This document shows, one piece after another, positions 41,442-50,431 of a stretch of 64,000 nucleotides of DNA (its first letter is position 1; every line of letters starts with the position of its first letter). The position numbers were made by a program, and so were the translations under genes. This stretch comes from Micromonospora coerulea. Its GTDB lineage: Bacteria; Actinomycetota; Actinomycetes; Mycobacteriales; Micromonosporaceae. Location of the stretch: positions 34,817 to 98,816 of the forward strand of contig NZ_JAEMUW010000022.1 in the NCBI RefSeq assembly GCF_016598485.1, in the 5' to 3' direction. The notes below the pieces were generated by a model. It saw only the letters and a program-made list of their open reading frames with translations, did no database searches and had not been told where the DNA came from.

Positions 41442-41508
41442 CCGTCGGGCATCTGCCCTCGTTCCACAGGGACCGACCCGGCCACCACGACTCGACGCGG
41501 AGGACACC

Positions 41509-41949
41509 ATGGCGGACGAGAAGACCGAGCGGGCCCTGACCCAGCTGATCGCCGGACGCTGGATGGGTGTGCTGGCCACCATCAAGCGGGACGGCCGGCC
41601 CCAGCTGTCCAACGTGGTCTACGCCTTCGACCCGGAGCGGCGCCTGATCCGCGTCTCGGTCACCGACGGCCGGGCCAAGACCGCCAACCTGCGCCGGGAC
41701 CCCCGGGCCAGTTTCCAGGTCAGCAGCGACGACGGCTGGGCGTACGCGGTGGCGGAGGCACGGGCGGAGCTGACCCCGGTGGCCGAGCGGGCGGACGACG
41801 CGACCGTGGAGGAGCTGATCGCGCTCTACCGGGCGGTGCAGGGCGAACACCCCGACTGGGACGACTTCCGTGCCGCCATGGTCGCCGAGCGGCGGCTGGT
41901 GCTGCGCCTGCATGTCGAACGGCTCTACGGCATGCCCCCGCGCGGCTGA
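41509..41949 (+). CDS. Pyridoxamine 5'-phosphate oxidase-like (PPOX) F420/FMN-dependent oxidoreductase
   Basis: 146-residue split-barrel protein of the PPOX class. Opening ALTQLIAGRWMGVLATIKRDGRPQLSNVVYA, then RVSVTDGRAKTANLRRDPRASFQV and the C-terminal VERLYG, match TIGR03618-type F420-dependent reductases of actinobacteria. Substrate unknown; relatives reduce quinones, biliverdin or nitro compounds. ATG 41509 has GGAGG 5 nt upstream. The gene is preceded by the 16-bp palindrome at 41398-41441 and probably controlled by an unlinked regulator. Confidence 0.88.
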   Translation: MADEKTERALTQLIAGRWMGVLATIKRDGRPQLSNVVYAFDPERRLIRVSVTDGRAKTANLRRDPRASFQVSSDDGWAYAVAEARAELTPVAERADDATVEELIALYRAVQGEHPDWDDFRAAMVAERRLVLRLHVERLYGMPPRG

Positions 41950-42011
41950 CCCGAGTTACTGCTCCCCGCGCGACGGGTAGTCGGCGGGTGCCGAACCGAG
42001 AGGGGAGCACC

Positions 42012-42428
42012 ATGACAACGGTCGGAGAGTTCATGACGACCCGGTTGGTGACGATGGACGGCAGCGACACGCTCACCGCCGCGGCGCAGGAGATGCGCGA
42101 CAGTGCCATCGGCGACGTGGTGGTGACCGACGGCGACAAGGTGGTCGGCATCATCACGGACCGGGACATCACGGTCCGCGGCGTCGCCGCGAGCATGGAC
42201 CCGAGCTCCACCAGGCTCAACCAGATCACCACCAAGGACGTGGTCACGGTGAGCCAGTACGACGACGCGGTGGCCGCCGCCGACCTGATGCGCACCTACG
42301 CCGTACGCCGGTTGCCGGTGATCGACGACGGGCGGCTGGTGGGGCTGATCTCGATGGGTGACCTCGCGGTCGAGCGGGAGCCCCAGTCGGTGCTGGCGGA
42401 CATCAGCGCCGACGAACCCAACAACTGA
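42012..42428 (+). CDS. Two-CBS-domain protein (Hrp1-like)
   Basis: 138-residue protein made of two CBS domains that bind adenosyl ligands: first domain VGEFMTTRLVTMDGSDTLTA ... VVVTDGDKVVGIITDRDI, second domain ITTKDVVTVSQYDDAVAA ... LPVIDDGRLVGLISMGDLA. Similar in size and sequence to the hypoxic response protein Hrp1 of mycobacteria. ATG 42012 has GAGAGGGGAG upstream. Ends shortly before a hairpin shared with the convergent winged-helix gene. Confidence 0.9.
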   Translation: MTTVGEFMTTRLVTMDGSDTLTAAAQEMRDSAIGDVVVTDGDKVVGIITDRDITVRGVAASMDPSSTRLNQITTKDVVTVSQYDDAVAAADLMRTYAVRRLPVIDDGRLVGLISMGDLAVEREPQSVLADISADEPNN

Positions 42429-42445
42429 CTTCGTCCGCCGCGGTC

Positions 42446-42474
42446 ACGCCGGCTCCCGGTTCGGGGGCCGGCGT
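42446..42474. terminator. Hairpin between CBS and winged-helix genes
   Basis: 12-bp stem ACGCCGGCTCCC (42446-42457) with 42463-42474, one G-T pair, loop GGTTC, between convergent genes. Confidence 0.65.
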
Positions 42475-42511
42475 TCGCGGCTGCGATCGAACCTGCCGCC
42501 CACCGGCCGGG

Positions 42512-43624
42512 TCAGCCGGTCTCGACGACCACCCGGACGTCCGACGCACCGCGCGTCGCCCGGACCGTCTCCGCCTCCGCCTCCGCCTCCCGGGCGACCC
42601 GCTTGGTCAGGGGCCCGAACGGGGTCACGCTCAGCTCCAGCCGGCCCCGGCCGGCCTGCTTCGCCCGCCAGACCCCGGCCACCTCGCCGTCCACCAGCAG
42701 GGCACCCGGGTTGCCCAGGATCCGCCAGAGCTGCCGTTGGTGCGCCTGTTCGGGGACCAGCAGGCCGCGATCCCGGGCCTGCAGGTACGGGTCGCCGGGC
42801 GGCAGCAGCCGGACCAGCCGGGCCGGTTCGGCCGCCCGCAGCGCGTCGAGCCGCTCCGCCGGCAGCCAGACCCGCCGGCCGTCCACCCGGACCTCGGCCA
42901 GCCGGTCGGCCGGCCAGACCCGGCGCAGCTCGGTGGCGCCGGTGCCCAGGAACCCCGCCACGTCGGCCACCGTGGCCGGGCCGAGCAGCCGCAGGTAGGC
43001 CAGGGCCAACGCGTCGGTGCCGGTCGCCGCGTCGGGCGGTGCCGGGCGCTCGGCCAGCGGTGCGAGCCGCGCGGCCCGGCCGGAGACCACCAGGCGCACC
43101 CCACCGGCCAGGCCGGCCTGCTGGAACAGCGAGCCCGAGACGTGCCGGGCGCCGCACGGGCCACAGTCGTAGCTCAGCGCGGCCGGGATCCGCTCGGTGA
43201 CCGCCCGGCTCACCGCTCCCTTGTCCCGCTCGCCGGTGACCACGGCCTGGAAGGCCTCGGCGGCGGCCCGGAACGCGGCCAGGCCCAGCTTCGCGCCCTC
43301 GCGGATCTGCCCGCCGATCCGCCGGGCGGCGTCGGCGTCGCTGAGCGGCCAGAGCGCGGCGGCCAGCGCCGGCAGCTCGGCCCGGCGGTGCAGGTGCGGC
43401 GCGCCCCGGACCGACCACACCAGTTCCAGCCGGTCGTCGTCCGGCCCGGCGTCCACCGGGACGCGGGCCGCCAGCGCCAGTCGGGCCGAACCGTACGGGG
43501 TGTCCTGCGCGCCCAGGGCCAGCACGTCCAGCTCGGCGGGGCGCAATCCCGGTCGGTCGAGCTGCTGGGCCGTCACCCGGTACGCCAGCACCCGCCCCCG
43601 GTCGAGTTCCGGTCCGTCCGCCAC
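42512..43624 (-). CDS. Winged-helix DNA-binding domain protein (AlkX/YcaQ-like superfamily)
   Basis: 370-residue protein of the 'winged helix DNA-binding domain' family. Opening ELDRGRVLAYRVTAQQLDRP and the central segments ALAYLRLLGPATVADVAGFLG and RLVRLLPPGDPYLQARDRGLLVPE are the family marks. Some relatives (YcaQ/AlkX) are DNA glycosylases acting on cross-links, so DNA repair or regulation are both possible. A CGPCGARH motif near the middle may bind metal. GTG 43624 has GAGGAGG upstream; no ATG fits. Divergent from the SCP2 gene. Confidence 0.8.
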   Translation of the reverse strand: MADGPELDRGRVLAYRVTAQQLDRPGLRPAELDVLALGAQDTPYGSARLALAARVPVDAGPDDDRLELVWSVRGAPHLHRRAELPALAAALWPLSDADAARRIGGQIREGAKLGLAAFRAAAEAFQAVVTGERDKGAVSRAVTERIPAALSYDCGPCGARHVSGSLFQQAGLAGGVRLVVSGRAARLAPLAERPAPPDAATGTDALALAYLRLLGPATVADVAGFLGTGATELRRVWPADRLAEVRVDGRRVWLPAERLDALRAAEPARLVRLLPPGDPYLQARDRGLLVPEQAHQRQLWRILGNPGALLVDGEVAGVWRAKQAGRGRLELSVTPFGPLTKRVAREAEAEAETVRATRGASDVRVVVETG

Positions 43625-43777
43625 CCGTCCTCCTCGTCGCCTCCCGCCGGAGGCTACCGCGCTCCACCGACGCCGGAGGGGCGTCGACTCACCCGAACCG
43701 GGCGAGATTGACGCCGTGCCGGGCGGGGACCCCTCCTCGGACGTCGAACGCCTGGGGATCGCGGGAGGAGTGGACGG

Positions 43778-44149
43778 ATGCTGGACGCGACCACAAGGTT
43801 CTTCGAGGACCTGGACCGGCGGGGGTTCGAACCCCTGCTGCAGAAGACCTCCGGGACCCTGCGCTTCGACCTGCACGAGGGAGCGCAGACGACCCACTGG
43901 CTGCTCGAGGTCGACCGGGGCAACCTGCGGGTGCGCCAGGAGGACCGGGAGGCTGACACGGTGGTGGGGACCGATCCGCGGCTCTTCGGCGACCTGGTCA
44001 CCGGTGGCGAGAACGCCATCGCGGCGCTGATCCGCGGCGACATGACCGTCTCGGGCGACCTGCGTCTGCTGCTCCAGGTCGAACGGCTCTTTCCCGGCCC
44101 GGCGGACTCCCGGGGGCCGCGCCACGCGTTCCAGAGGGAGGTCCACTGA
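43778..44149 (+). CDS. SCP2 sterol-binding domain protein
   Basis: 123-residue SCP2-like protein; core WLLEVDRGNLRVRQED, VVGTDPRLFGDLVTGGENAIAALIRGDMTVSGDLRLLLQVERLFPG matches the SCP2 fold that binds lipids or acts as an accessory domain. ATG 43778 follows GGGAGGAG. The stop overlaps the next start (ATGA-type at 44149), so it is co-translated with the glycogen-debranching-like gene; this pairing is unusual for an SCP2 protein and suggests a shared task that is not known. Confidence 0.85.
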   Translation: MLDATTRFFEDLDRRGFEPLLQKTSGTLRFDLHEGAQTTHWLLEVDRGNLRVRQEDREADTVVGTDPRLFGDLVTGGENAIAALIRGDMTVSGDLRLLLQVERLFPGPADSRGPRHAFQREVH

Positions 44150-46212
44150 TGGGCGCGACCGACACCATCCGCATCCTGGACGGCAACACCTTCGTGGTGT
44201 CCGAGGACACCGGGGACATCGAGGCCACGCCGAGCGAACCCACCGGGCTGTTCTCCCTCGACACCCGGTTTCTGTCGAAGTGGGTGCTGACCGTCAACGG
44301 TGAACGGCTCAACGCGCTCTCCTACGACGACCTCCAGTACTACGAGGCGCGCTTCTTCCTGGTGCCGGGGCTGGCGACGCACTACATCGACGCGAAGCTG
44401 TCGATCATCCGGGAGCGGGCGGTGGGCGGCAGCTTCCGGGAGACCCTGACCATCCTCAATCACGACGAGAAGCCGGTCGACCTGGAGATCCGGATGGACG
44501 CCGGCTCCGACTTCGCGGACCTCTTCGAGGTCAAGGACGAGGTTCTGAACAAGAAGGGCGAGAGCTACGCCGAGGCCGAGCCGGAGCGGCTGCGGCTGGG
44601 CTACCGGCGCGGGAACTTCAGGCGGGAGACGGTCGTCACCTCCTCCGGGCGGGCCCGCTACGACCGCGACGGTTTCGCGTACACCGTCCACCTGGAACCC
44701 AACGAGCAGTGGAACACCGCGATCGAGGTGCAGACGCACGCCGTCGGGCCGGGCGGCCGGGACCTGCGGATGGGGCTGCGGGCGCACGGCACCGAGCGGC
44801 TCGCCCTCCAGCACGACCTGGAGGAGTGGATCGCCAAGGCGCCCAGGGTGAACAGCGAGCACGGGCGGGTGTCCCACACGTACCGGCGGAGCCTGATCGA
44901 CCTCGCCGCGCTGCGCTTCTCGCCGATCTCGCTCGGTGGGCAGGCCCTGCCGGCAGCCGGCCTGCCCTGGTTCATGACCATGTTCGGCCGGGACAGCATC
45001 CTGACCTCCCTGCAGGTGCTGCCGTTCGCGCCGGAACTGTCGAAGACCACGCTGCGGATCCTGGGCGCGTTGCAGGGCACCCGTTTCGACGACTTCCGCG
45101 ACGAGGACCCCGGCCGGATCCTGCACGAGATGCGGTACGGCGAGACGGCCGCCTTCGAGGAGCAACCCCACTCGCCGTACTACGGCTCGGTGGACGCGAC
45201 CCCGCTGTTCGTGGTGCTGCTCGACGAGTACGAGAAGTGGACCGGCGACGTGGCGCTGGTCAAGGAGCTGGAACGGGAGTGCCGGTCCGCGCTGAAGTGG
45301 GTCGACGACTACGCGGACCTGGCCGGCAACGGCTACATCTGGTACGAGCGGCGCAACAGCGACACCGGCCTGGAGAACCAGTGCTGGAAGGACTCCTGGG
45401 ACTCGATCTCGTACCGGGACGGGACGCTGCCGCCGTTCCCGCGGGCCACCTGCGAGGTGCAGGGGTACGCGTACGACGCGAAGATGCGGGCCGCCCGGCT
45501 GGCCCGGGAGTTCTGGGGTGACCCGGCCTACGCCGACAAGCTGGAACGGGAGGCGGTCGAGCTGAGACGGCGGTTCAACCGGGACTGGTGGGTGGCCGAC
45601 GGCGAGTACTACGCGCTCGGCCTGGACCCGACCGGCCGCCAGATGGACGTGCTCAGCTCCAACATCGGCCACCTGCTCTGGAGCGGCATCGTCGACGACG
45701 AACGGGCGGCGAAGATCGCCGAGCACCTGGTGGGGCCGCGACTGTTCTCCGGCTGGGGGGTGCGGACCCTGGCCGAGGGCGAGGTCCGCTACAACCCGAT
45801 CGGGTACCACAACGGCACGATCTGGCCGTTCGACAACTCGTTCATCGCCTGGGGGCTGCGCCGGTACGGCTTCGCCGAGGAGGCGGCCACCATCGCCAAC
45901 GGCATCCTGGACGCCGCGACGTACTTCGACGGGCGGCTGCCCGAGGCGTTCGGCGGCTACCCGCGGGAGCTGACCAAGTTCCCGGTGGAGTACCCGACGG
46001 CGTGCAGCCCGCAGGCGTGGTCGACGGGCACCCCGCTGCTGCTGATCCGCACGATGCTCGGCCTGGAACCGCACGAGGGGCACCTCGCCGTCGACCCGCG
46101 ACTGCCGATCGGCATGGGCCGGATCGAGGTGCTGGACATCCCGGGTCGGTGGGGTCGGGTGGACGCGTTCGCCCGGGGGCGGCTGGACCTGCACAACCTG
46201 GCCCAGACATAG
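44149..46212 (+). CDS. Amylo-alpha-1,6-glucosidase / glycogen-debranching-like enzyme
   Basis: 687-residue protein of the bacterial glycogen debranching enzyme group: N-terminal domain (residues ~10-250, FSLDTRFLSKWVLTVNGERL) and an (alpha/alpha)6 barrel C-terminal part. Motifs: GLPWFMTMFGRDSILTSLQ, YYGSVDATPLFVVLLDEYE, ENQCWKDSWDSI, and YHNGTIWPFDNSFIAWGLRRYG with the acid residues. Substrate in this subfamily (DUF4961/amylo) is uncertain; it may be a trehalose- or glucan-related hydrolase. Coupled to the SCP2 gene. Ends with a small CCGGCGG hairpin. Confidence 0.88.
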   Translation: MGATDTIRILDGNTFVVSEDTGDIEATPSEPTGLFSLDTRFLSKWVLTVNGERLNALSYDDLQYYEARFFLVPGLATHYIDAKLSIIRERAVGGSFRETLTILNHDEKPVDLEIRMDAGSDFADLFEVKDEVLNKKGESYAEAEPERLRLGYRRGNFRRETVVTSSGRARYDRDGFAYTVHLEPNEQWNTAIEVQTHAVGPGGRDLRMGLRAHGTERLALQHDLEEWIAKAPRVNSEHGRVSHTYRRSLIDLAALRFSPISLGGQALPAAGLPWFMTMFGRDSILTSLQVLPFAPELSKTTLRILGALQGTRFDDFRDEDPGRILHEMRYGETAAFEEQPHSPYYGSVDATPLFVVLLDEYEKWTGDVALVKELERECRSALKWVDDYADLAGNGYIWYERRNSDTGLENQCWKDSWDSISYRDGTLPPFPRATCEVQGYAYDAKMRAARLAREFWGDPAYADKLEREAVELRRRFNRDWWVADGEYYALGLDPTGRQMDVLSSNIGHLLWSGIVDDERAAKIAEHLVGPRLFSGWGVRTLAEGEVRYNPIGYHNGTIWPFDNSFIAWGLRRYGFAEEAATIANGILDAATYFDGRLPEAFGGYPRELTKFPVEYPTACSPQAWSTGTPLLLIRTMLGLEPHEGHLAVDPRLPIGMGRIEVLDIPGRWGRVDAFARGRLDLHNLAQT

Positions 46213-46217
46213 CCGCC

Positions 46218-46235
46218 CGGCGGTGTGCCGCCGGC
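46218..46235. terminator. Small hairpin after debranching-like gene
   Basis: CCGGCGG-TGTG-CCGCCGG, 7-bp stem starting 6 nt after the stop; weak. Confidence 0.4.
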
Positions 46236-46300
46236 CCCTGGTCGAGCGGCGCACCCGCCGTTCGGACGGCGAGGTCGGGCAGGCCCGGACGGTGGCGGCG

Positions 46301-46948
46301 TCACCGGGTGGGCAGGACGGTGTCCAGGAATGCCGCGGTGACCGCCCGCAGGTCCGGGCGGCCCAGGTCGAGGGCGTGCCCGCCGTGGGTGATCCAGGTG
46401 TGCACCGGATGCCCGGCGGCGAGCAGCCGCCCGGTCAGGTCGATCGACTGGCCGACCGGCACGGCGACGTCGTCGCGCCCGTGCACCAGCAGCACCGGCA
46501 CGCCGGAGCCCAGGTGCGTGGCGACGGTCGAATCGACGGTCGCCGGGTCGCCGGGGGCGGGCGGATGGCCGAGCAGCCCGGCCCACGGGTCATCGTGCCT
46601 CCGCAACCGTCGCCAGTCCGCGGCGAGCGGGTCGACCGGCGCCCAGTACGCCAGCGCCCCCGCCACGTCGCCCGGCCGGTCGACCCCGCGCAGGGCGAGG
46701 TGCAGGGCCAGGGTCGCGCCCGCCGAGTCGCCGCCGACCAGCAGCGGCAGCCCGCCGGCCGCCGCCCGGGCCGACCGCGCCGCCGCCCGTACGTCGTCGA
46801 GCTGCGCCGGCCAGCGTGCCTCGTCCACGAACCGGTAGGTCGCCGGGTGCACCCGCAGCCCGTACGCCGCGAGGGCCGCCCCGTCCTCGTCGCTGCGTCC
46901 CCGCCATCCGCCGCCATGGATCCAGAGCAGCACCCCGCGTTCGGTCAT
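46301..46948 (-). CDS. Alpha/beta hydrolase (acetylhydrolase-like)
   Basis: 215-residue serine hydrolase. Oxyanion region GVLLWIHGGGWRG, nucleophile elbow GGDSAGATLAL (Ser ~76), Asp in LLVHGRDDVAVPV and His in WITHGGHALDL. The HGGGW motif places it with the hormone-sensitive lipase/acetylesterase group. Likely cytoplasmic, substrate a short ester. ATG 46948 is chosen because it places HGGG at the usual distance; upstream codons belong to other frames. Confidence 0.85.
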   Translation of the reverse strand: MTERGVLLWIHGGGWRGRSDEDGAALAAYGLRVHPATYRFVDEARWPAQLDDVRAAARSARAAAGGLPLLVGGDSAGATLALHLALRGVDRPGDVAGALAYWAPVDPLAADWRRLRRHDDPWAGLLGHPPAPGDPATVDSTVATHLGSGVPVLLVHGRDDVAVPVGQSIDLTGRLLAAGHPVHTWITHGGHALDLGRPDLRAVTAAFLDTVLPTR

Positions 46949-47083
46949 CGCGCCATCGTGCCGGCTCGGGCCGCCGCATGGCCACCGGCTCTGCCAGCGG
47001 CAGAAGGGCCGGCCCGGTCCGGTCGTTCGACGGCCGGCTCGCGCCCCTACGGTTGCGTAACCTACGCGGGGTAAAGTTGCCGG

Positions 47084-47833
47084 ATGTCGGAACTCGTGTA
47101 CCCGCCCGTGATCGCCGCCGCCAAGACGATGTTCCGGGTCCTCGACCTGCGCCTGACCGTGGAGGGCAGCGACCACGTGCCGCCTACCGGTGGCGCGGTC
47201 CTGGCCAGCAACCACGTCAGCTACCTGGACTTCATCTTCTGCGGGTACGGCGCGCACGAGTCGCGCCGCCTGGTCCGGTTCATGGCCAAGCACGAGGTCT
47301 TCGCGCACAAGGTCTCCGGCCCGTTGATGCGCGGCATGAAGCACATCCCGGTGAACCGGGCGGCCGGTGCCGGGTCGTACAACACGGCGGTGGAGGCGCT
47401 GCGCCGCGGCGAGGTGGTCGGCGTCTTCCCGGAGGCCACGATCAGCCGGTCGTTCCTGGTCAAGGAGCTCAAGAACGGGGCCGCCCGGATGGCGCAGGAG
47501 GCCGGCGTGCCGCTGCTCCCGGTCGCGCTCTGGGGCACCCAGCGGCTCTGGACCAAGGGCCGGCCGCGCACCCTGACCCGCCGGCACACGCCGATCACCA
47601 TCCTGATCGGCGAGCCGATCGACCCGGCCGGGTACCCGGACGCCAGCGCGCTGACGGTCGAGCTGAAGAGCCGGCTGAGCGCGCTGGTGGACCGGGCTCA
47701 GCGGGAGTACCCGGACGCCCCGGCCGGCGCCGACGACAGCTGGTGGCAGCCGGTGCACCTCGGCGGCAGCGCGCCGACCCTGGCGGAGGCGGCCGAACTG
47801 GACCGGCGGGGTCGCCGCGCGTCCGCCTCCTGA
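47084..47833 (+). CDS. 1-acyl-sn-glycerol-3-phosphate acyltransferase (PlsC-like)
   Basis: 249-residue membrane-associated acyltransferase of phospholipid synthesis. Block I NHVSYLD (~43-49), block II region GPLMRGMKHIPVNR, block III FPEATISRSF (PE in place of EGT), and block IV PVALWGTQRLW. ATG follows TAAAGT by 6 nt, so a leaderless transcript is likely. Divergent from the hydrolase gene with 135 bp between. Followed by an unrelated isochorismatase gene. Confidence 0.93.
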   Translation: MSELVYPPVIAAAKTMFRVLDLRLTVEGSDHVPPTGGAVLASNHVSYLDFIFCGYGAHESRRLVRFMAKHEVFAHKVSGPLMRGMKHIPVNRAAGAGSYNTAVEALRRGEVVGVFPEATISRSFLVKELKNGAARMAQEAGVPLLPVALWGTQRLWTKGRPRTLTRRHTPITILIGEPIDPAGYPDASALTVELKSRLSALVDRAQREYPDAPAGADDSWWQPVHLGGSAPTLAEAAELDRRGRRASAS

Positions 47834-47941
47834 CCCGCGGGGGCGGCGCCGGTCCGATCGGTCGGGCGGTGACCGGATCGTTCCGCATCCGGGCATGATG
47901 GTGTCTGCCGCCCCGCCGCCCGCCCGGCCAGGATCGAAGCC

Positions 47942-48544
47942 ATGAACAGAGCCGCACTCGTCGTCATCGACGTCCAGGAGTCGTTCCGGCAACGACCGCT
48001 GTGGGCGTACGCCTCGCAGCCCGACATCGTCGGCCAGGTCGGCCGGCTGGTCGACGCGGCCCGCCGCCGCGGCGACCTGGTGGTCTGGGTCCTGCACGCG
48101 GAGCCCGGCACCGGCGCGGTCTTCGACCCGGCCAGCGGCCACGTCCGGCTGATCGACGGGCTGGCCCCGGTCGAGGGGGAGCCGATGCTGGTCAAGACCG
48201 CGCACAACGCGTTCACCACCACCAACCTCCAGCAGTTGCTCACCCTGGCCGGCGTCCGCGAGGTGACGGTCTGCGGGATCCGTACGGAGCAGTGCGTGGA
48301 GACCACCACCCGGCTGGGCGCCGACCTGGGGTACGAGATGACCTTCGTGACCGACGCGGCGGTCACCTTCCCCATCCCGCACCGCGACCTGCCGGCCGAC
48401 GCGTCGCCGGAGCGGATCCTCGCCGACCCGCGCACCCTGTCCACCGCCGACATCGTCACCCGCACCGAGTACGCCCTGGCCGGCCGGTTCGCCACCATCC
48501 GTACCGTCGCCGAGCTGACCGGCGCCGTCCCCGCCGGGGTCTGA
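47942..48544 (+). CDS. Isochorismatase-family cysteine hydrolase
   Basis: 200-residue hydrolase with the Asp-Lys-Cys triad: VVIDVQESFRQ (Asp 10), MLVKTAHNAF (Lys ~83), and GIRTEQCVETTTR (Cys ~118). Relatives hydrolyse isochorismate, nicotinamide or N-carbamoyl compounds. ATG 47942 has AGGA at 7 nt. Separated by 3 bp from the GlxA-type regulator, a common pairing in actinobacteria where the regulator controls the hydrolase. Confidence 0.9.
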   Translation: MNRAALVVIDVQESFRQRPLWAYASQPDIVGQVGRLVDAARRRGDLVVWVLHAEPGTGAVFDPASGHVRLIDGLAPVEGEPMLVKTAHNAFTTTNLQQLLTLAGVREVTVCGIRTEQCVETTTRLGADLGYEMTFVTDAAVTFPIPHRDLPADASPERILADPRTLSTADIVTRTEYALAGRFATIRTVAELTGAVPAGV

Positions 48545-48547
48545 GCC

Positions 48548-49492
48548 GTGGCCCGGGTCGTCTTCCTGCTGGTCCCGCAGCTGCACCTGCTGGACCTGGC
48601 CGGGCCGGCCCAGGTCTTCTCCAGCGCCGCCGACCTCGGGTACGACTACCGGCTGCACTACGTCGCCGAGACCGCCGAGGTGCCGACCGTGCAGGGGGTG
48701 TCGCTGCGGGCCGACCCGGCGTGGCCCGACCTCGACCGGGACGACCTGGTCGTCGTACCGGGCTGGCGGCCCGCCGCGCACGGCCCGGCGGGGCCGGTCG
48801 GAGCCGACGACCTGCGGCGGCTGGCCGACCATCACGCGCGCGGCGGCACGGTGGCGAGCATCTGCGCGGGCGCGGGCGCGTTCGCGCTCGGTCGGGCCGG
48901 CCTGCTCGACGGGCGGCGCTGCACGACCCACCACGAGGTGCAGGACGAGCTGGCCCGGCGGCACCGGGCGGCCCGGGTGGTCCGCGACGTGCTGTACGTG
49001 GTCGACGACCGGGTGGTCACCTCGGCCGGCATCGCCAGCGGCATCGACGTGGCGCTGCACCTGGTGGCCACCCGGCACGGGCCGGCGGCGGCCGCCCGGA
49101 TCGCCCGCACGCTGGTGGTCTATGCCCGGCGCAACGGCCACGAACAGCAGGCCAGCGCGATGATGCGGTACCGCTCGCACCTGCTGGACGCGGTGCACCG
49201 GGCGCAGGACCTGATCGACGCCCGCTACTCGGAGCCGCTGCCGCTGGCCGAGCTGGCCGCCGCCTGCGGGGTGTCCGAGCGCACCCTGAGCCGGCTGTTC
49301 CGGCAGGCCACCGGGCTGACCCCGCTCGGCTACCAGCAGTCGCTGCGGGTGGAGCGGGCCGAGCACCTGATCGGGCACGGCGCCACGGTCGAGGCGGCCG
49401 CCCGCGCGGTCGGCTTCACCGACGCCCGGATGCTCCGCCGCCTGCGCACCCGCCCCCGCCCCGGCCAGGCCCCCCTCACCCTCGCCAGCTGA
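48548..49492 (+). CDS. GlxA family transcriptional regulator (DJ-1/PfpI + AraC)
   Basis: 314-residue regulator: N-terminal DJ-1/PfpI-like domain (LDLAGPAQVFSSAADLGYDY, SICAGAGAFALGRAGLLDGR with the nucleophile-elbow Cys) and C-terminal AraC HTH pair (LAELAAACGVSERTLSRLFRQATG and EAAARAVGFTDARMLRRL). GTG start 48548 lies 3 bp after the isochorismatase stop. Such proteins sense small molecules through the N-terminal domain; the adjacent hydrolase is the likely target. Confidence 0.92.
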   Translation: MARVVFLLVPQLHLLDLAGPAQVFSSAADLGYDYRLHYVAETAEVPTVQGVSLRADPAWPDLDRDDLVVVPGWRPAAHGPAGPVGADDLRRLADHHARGGTVASICAGAGAFALGRAGLLDGRRCTTHHEVQDELARRHRAARVVRDVLYVVDDRVVTSAGIASGIDVALHLVATRHGPAAAARIARTLVVYARRNGHEQQASAMMRYRSHLLDAVHRAQDLIDARYSEPLPLAELAAACGVSERTLSRLFRQATGLTPLGYQQSLRVERAEHLIGHGATVEAAARAVGFTDARMLRRLRTRPRPGQAPLTLAS

Positions 49493-49581
49493 CCCACCCC
49501 CGGCCGCCGCCCCCGGCCGCCGATCCGGCCCGTCCCGGGGCCGGTCGCACTTCAAGATCACCAGCGGTGGGACGGGTGGGG

Positions 49582-50358
49582 TCAGCAGGCGGAGCCGGGG
49601 CGGTGCGGGAGGGCGGGCGAGGTGGGGAGCGACTGGCGGGGACGGAGCGGGGTGGACTCCGGGAGGGGGGTGTGCTCCGCGGGCGGGCGGTAGTAGTCCT
49701 CACGGGAGAGGAACTCGACCGGCAGCGAGCCGGGCAGGGTCACCCGACCCGCCGCCGGGAAGGGCGCCGCGCCGACCCGGGTGGCCAGCTCGGCCCGCTC
49801 CGGCGGGGACAGGTCCACCAGCTCCGGGTGCACCAGCCGGAACGCGGCCACCGACCGGCGTACCTGCCGGGCCAGCGCGGCGACCAGCGGGACCGGACCA
49901 CCGAGGGCCAGCGCCGGCTGCCGGATCGTCCGCAGCGCGTCGCACACGACCAGCAGCTCCCCGTCGCCGTCCGGGTCGTCGTTCCGCAGCTCCAGCCGGG
50001 ACGGCCACTGCCAGCGGATCTGCCCGCTGACCAGGCGGGACGGTCGGACCGGGCGCCGGTGCCGGGCGCCGGCCGACTCGTCCCGCCCGGAGACCAGGGT
50101 CAGCTCCGCCCCGCCGCAGACGTACCCGACCCGACGGTCGGTGACGGTCACCGTGGCGGCCGCGGGCAGCGTCCAGCTGCGGGCGCCGCCGGTCGGGCCG
50201 AGCAGGTGACCGGCGACCCGGAGCCGGTGCACGCCGAGCACCTGCTCGCCCCGCGCGGGGACCAGCGCGTGCCGCCGGTCGAGCTCGGGGCGGGCGGCGT
50301 CGTCGTCGCCGTCGAAGCGGTGCGGCCCGACGAAGAAGGGTGCGGCATCCTCCTGCAC
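49582..50358 (-). CDS. Conserved hypothetical protein
   Basis: About 258 residues, no TM or signal peptide, rich in Arg, Asp and Val strands (ELDRRHALVPARGEQVLGVHRL, TVTVTDRRVGYVCGG, RLELRNDDPDGDGELLVVCD). It reads like a beta-rich soluble protein without a known motif. The start is uncertain: GTG 50358 (good distance to GGGGAGG) or GTG 50364. C-terminal tail is Pro/Ser-rich. It precedes the response regulator gene on the same strand (73 bp gap) but has no visible link to it. Confidence 0.6.
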   Translation of the reverse strand: MQEDAAPFFVGPHRFDGDDDAARPELDRRHALVPARGEQVLGVHRLRVAGHLLGPTGGARSWTLPAAATVTVTDRRVGYVCGGAELTLVSGRDESAGARHRRPVRPSRLVSGQIRWQWPSRLELRNDDPDGDGELLVVCDALRTIRQPALALGGPVPLVAALARQVRRSVAAFRLVHPELVDLSPPERAELATRVGAAPFPAAGRVTLPGSLPVEFLSREDYYRPPAEHTPLPESTPLRPRQSLPTSPALPHRPGSAC

Positions 50359-50431
50359 TGTCACGACCTCCCCGGCACGGTTGGCGGTACGTCGAGCCTT
50401 GCCGACGTCCGGGGCGGTGTCATGACACCCG

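Noticed and set aside
42540..42620. GAG/GCG codon repeat (EAEAEAET) at the end of the winged-helix gene as a contingency repeat
   Set aside because: Only a few imperfect codon repeats; typical Ala/Glu-rich tail, unlikely to be phase variable.
46948..49561. Extension of the minus-strand hydrolase upstream of 46948
   Set aside because: It crosses the acyltransferase, isochorismatase and GlxA genes; homology starts only at MTERGVLLWIHGGG.
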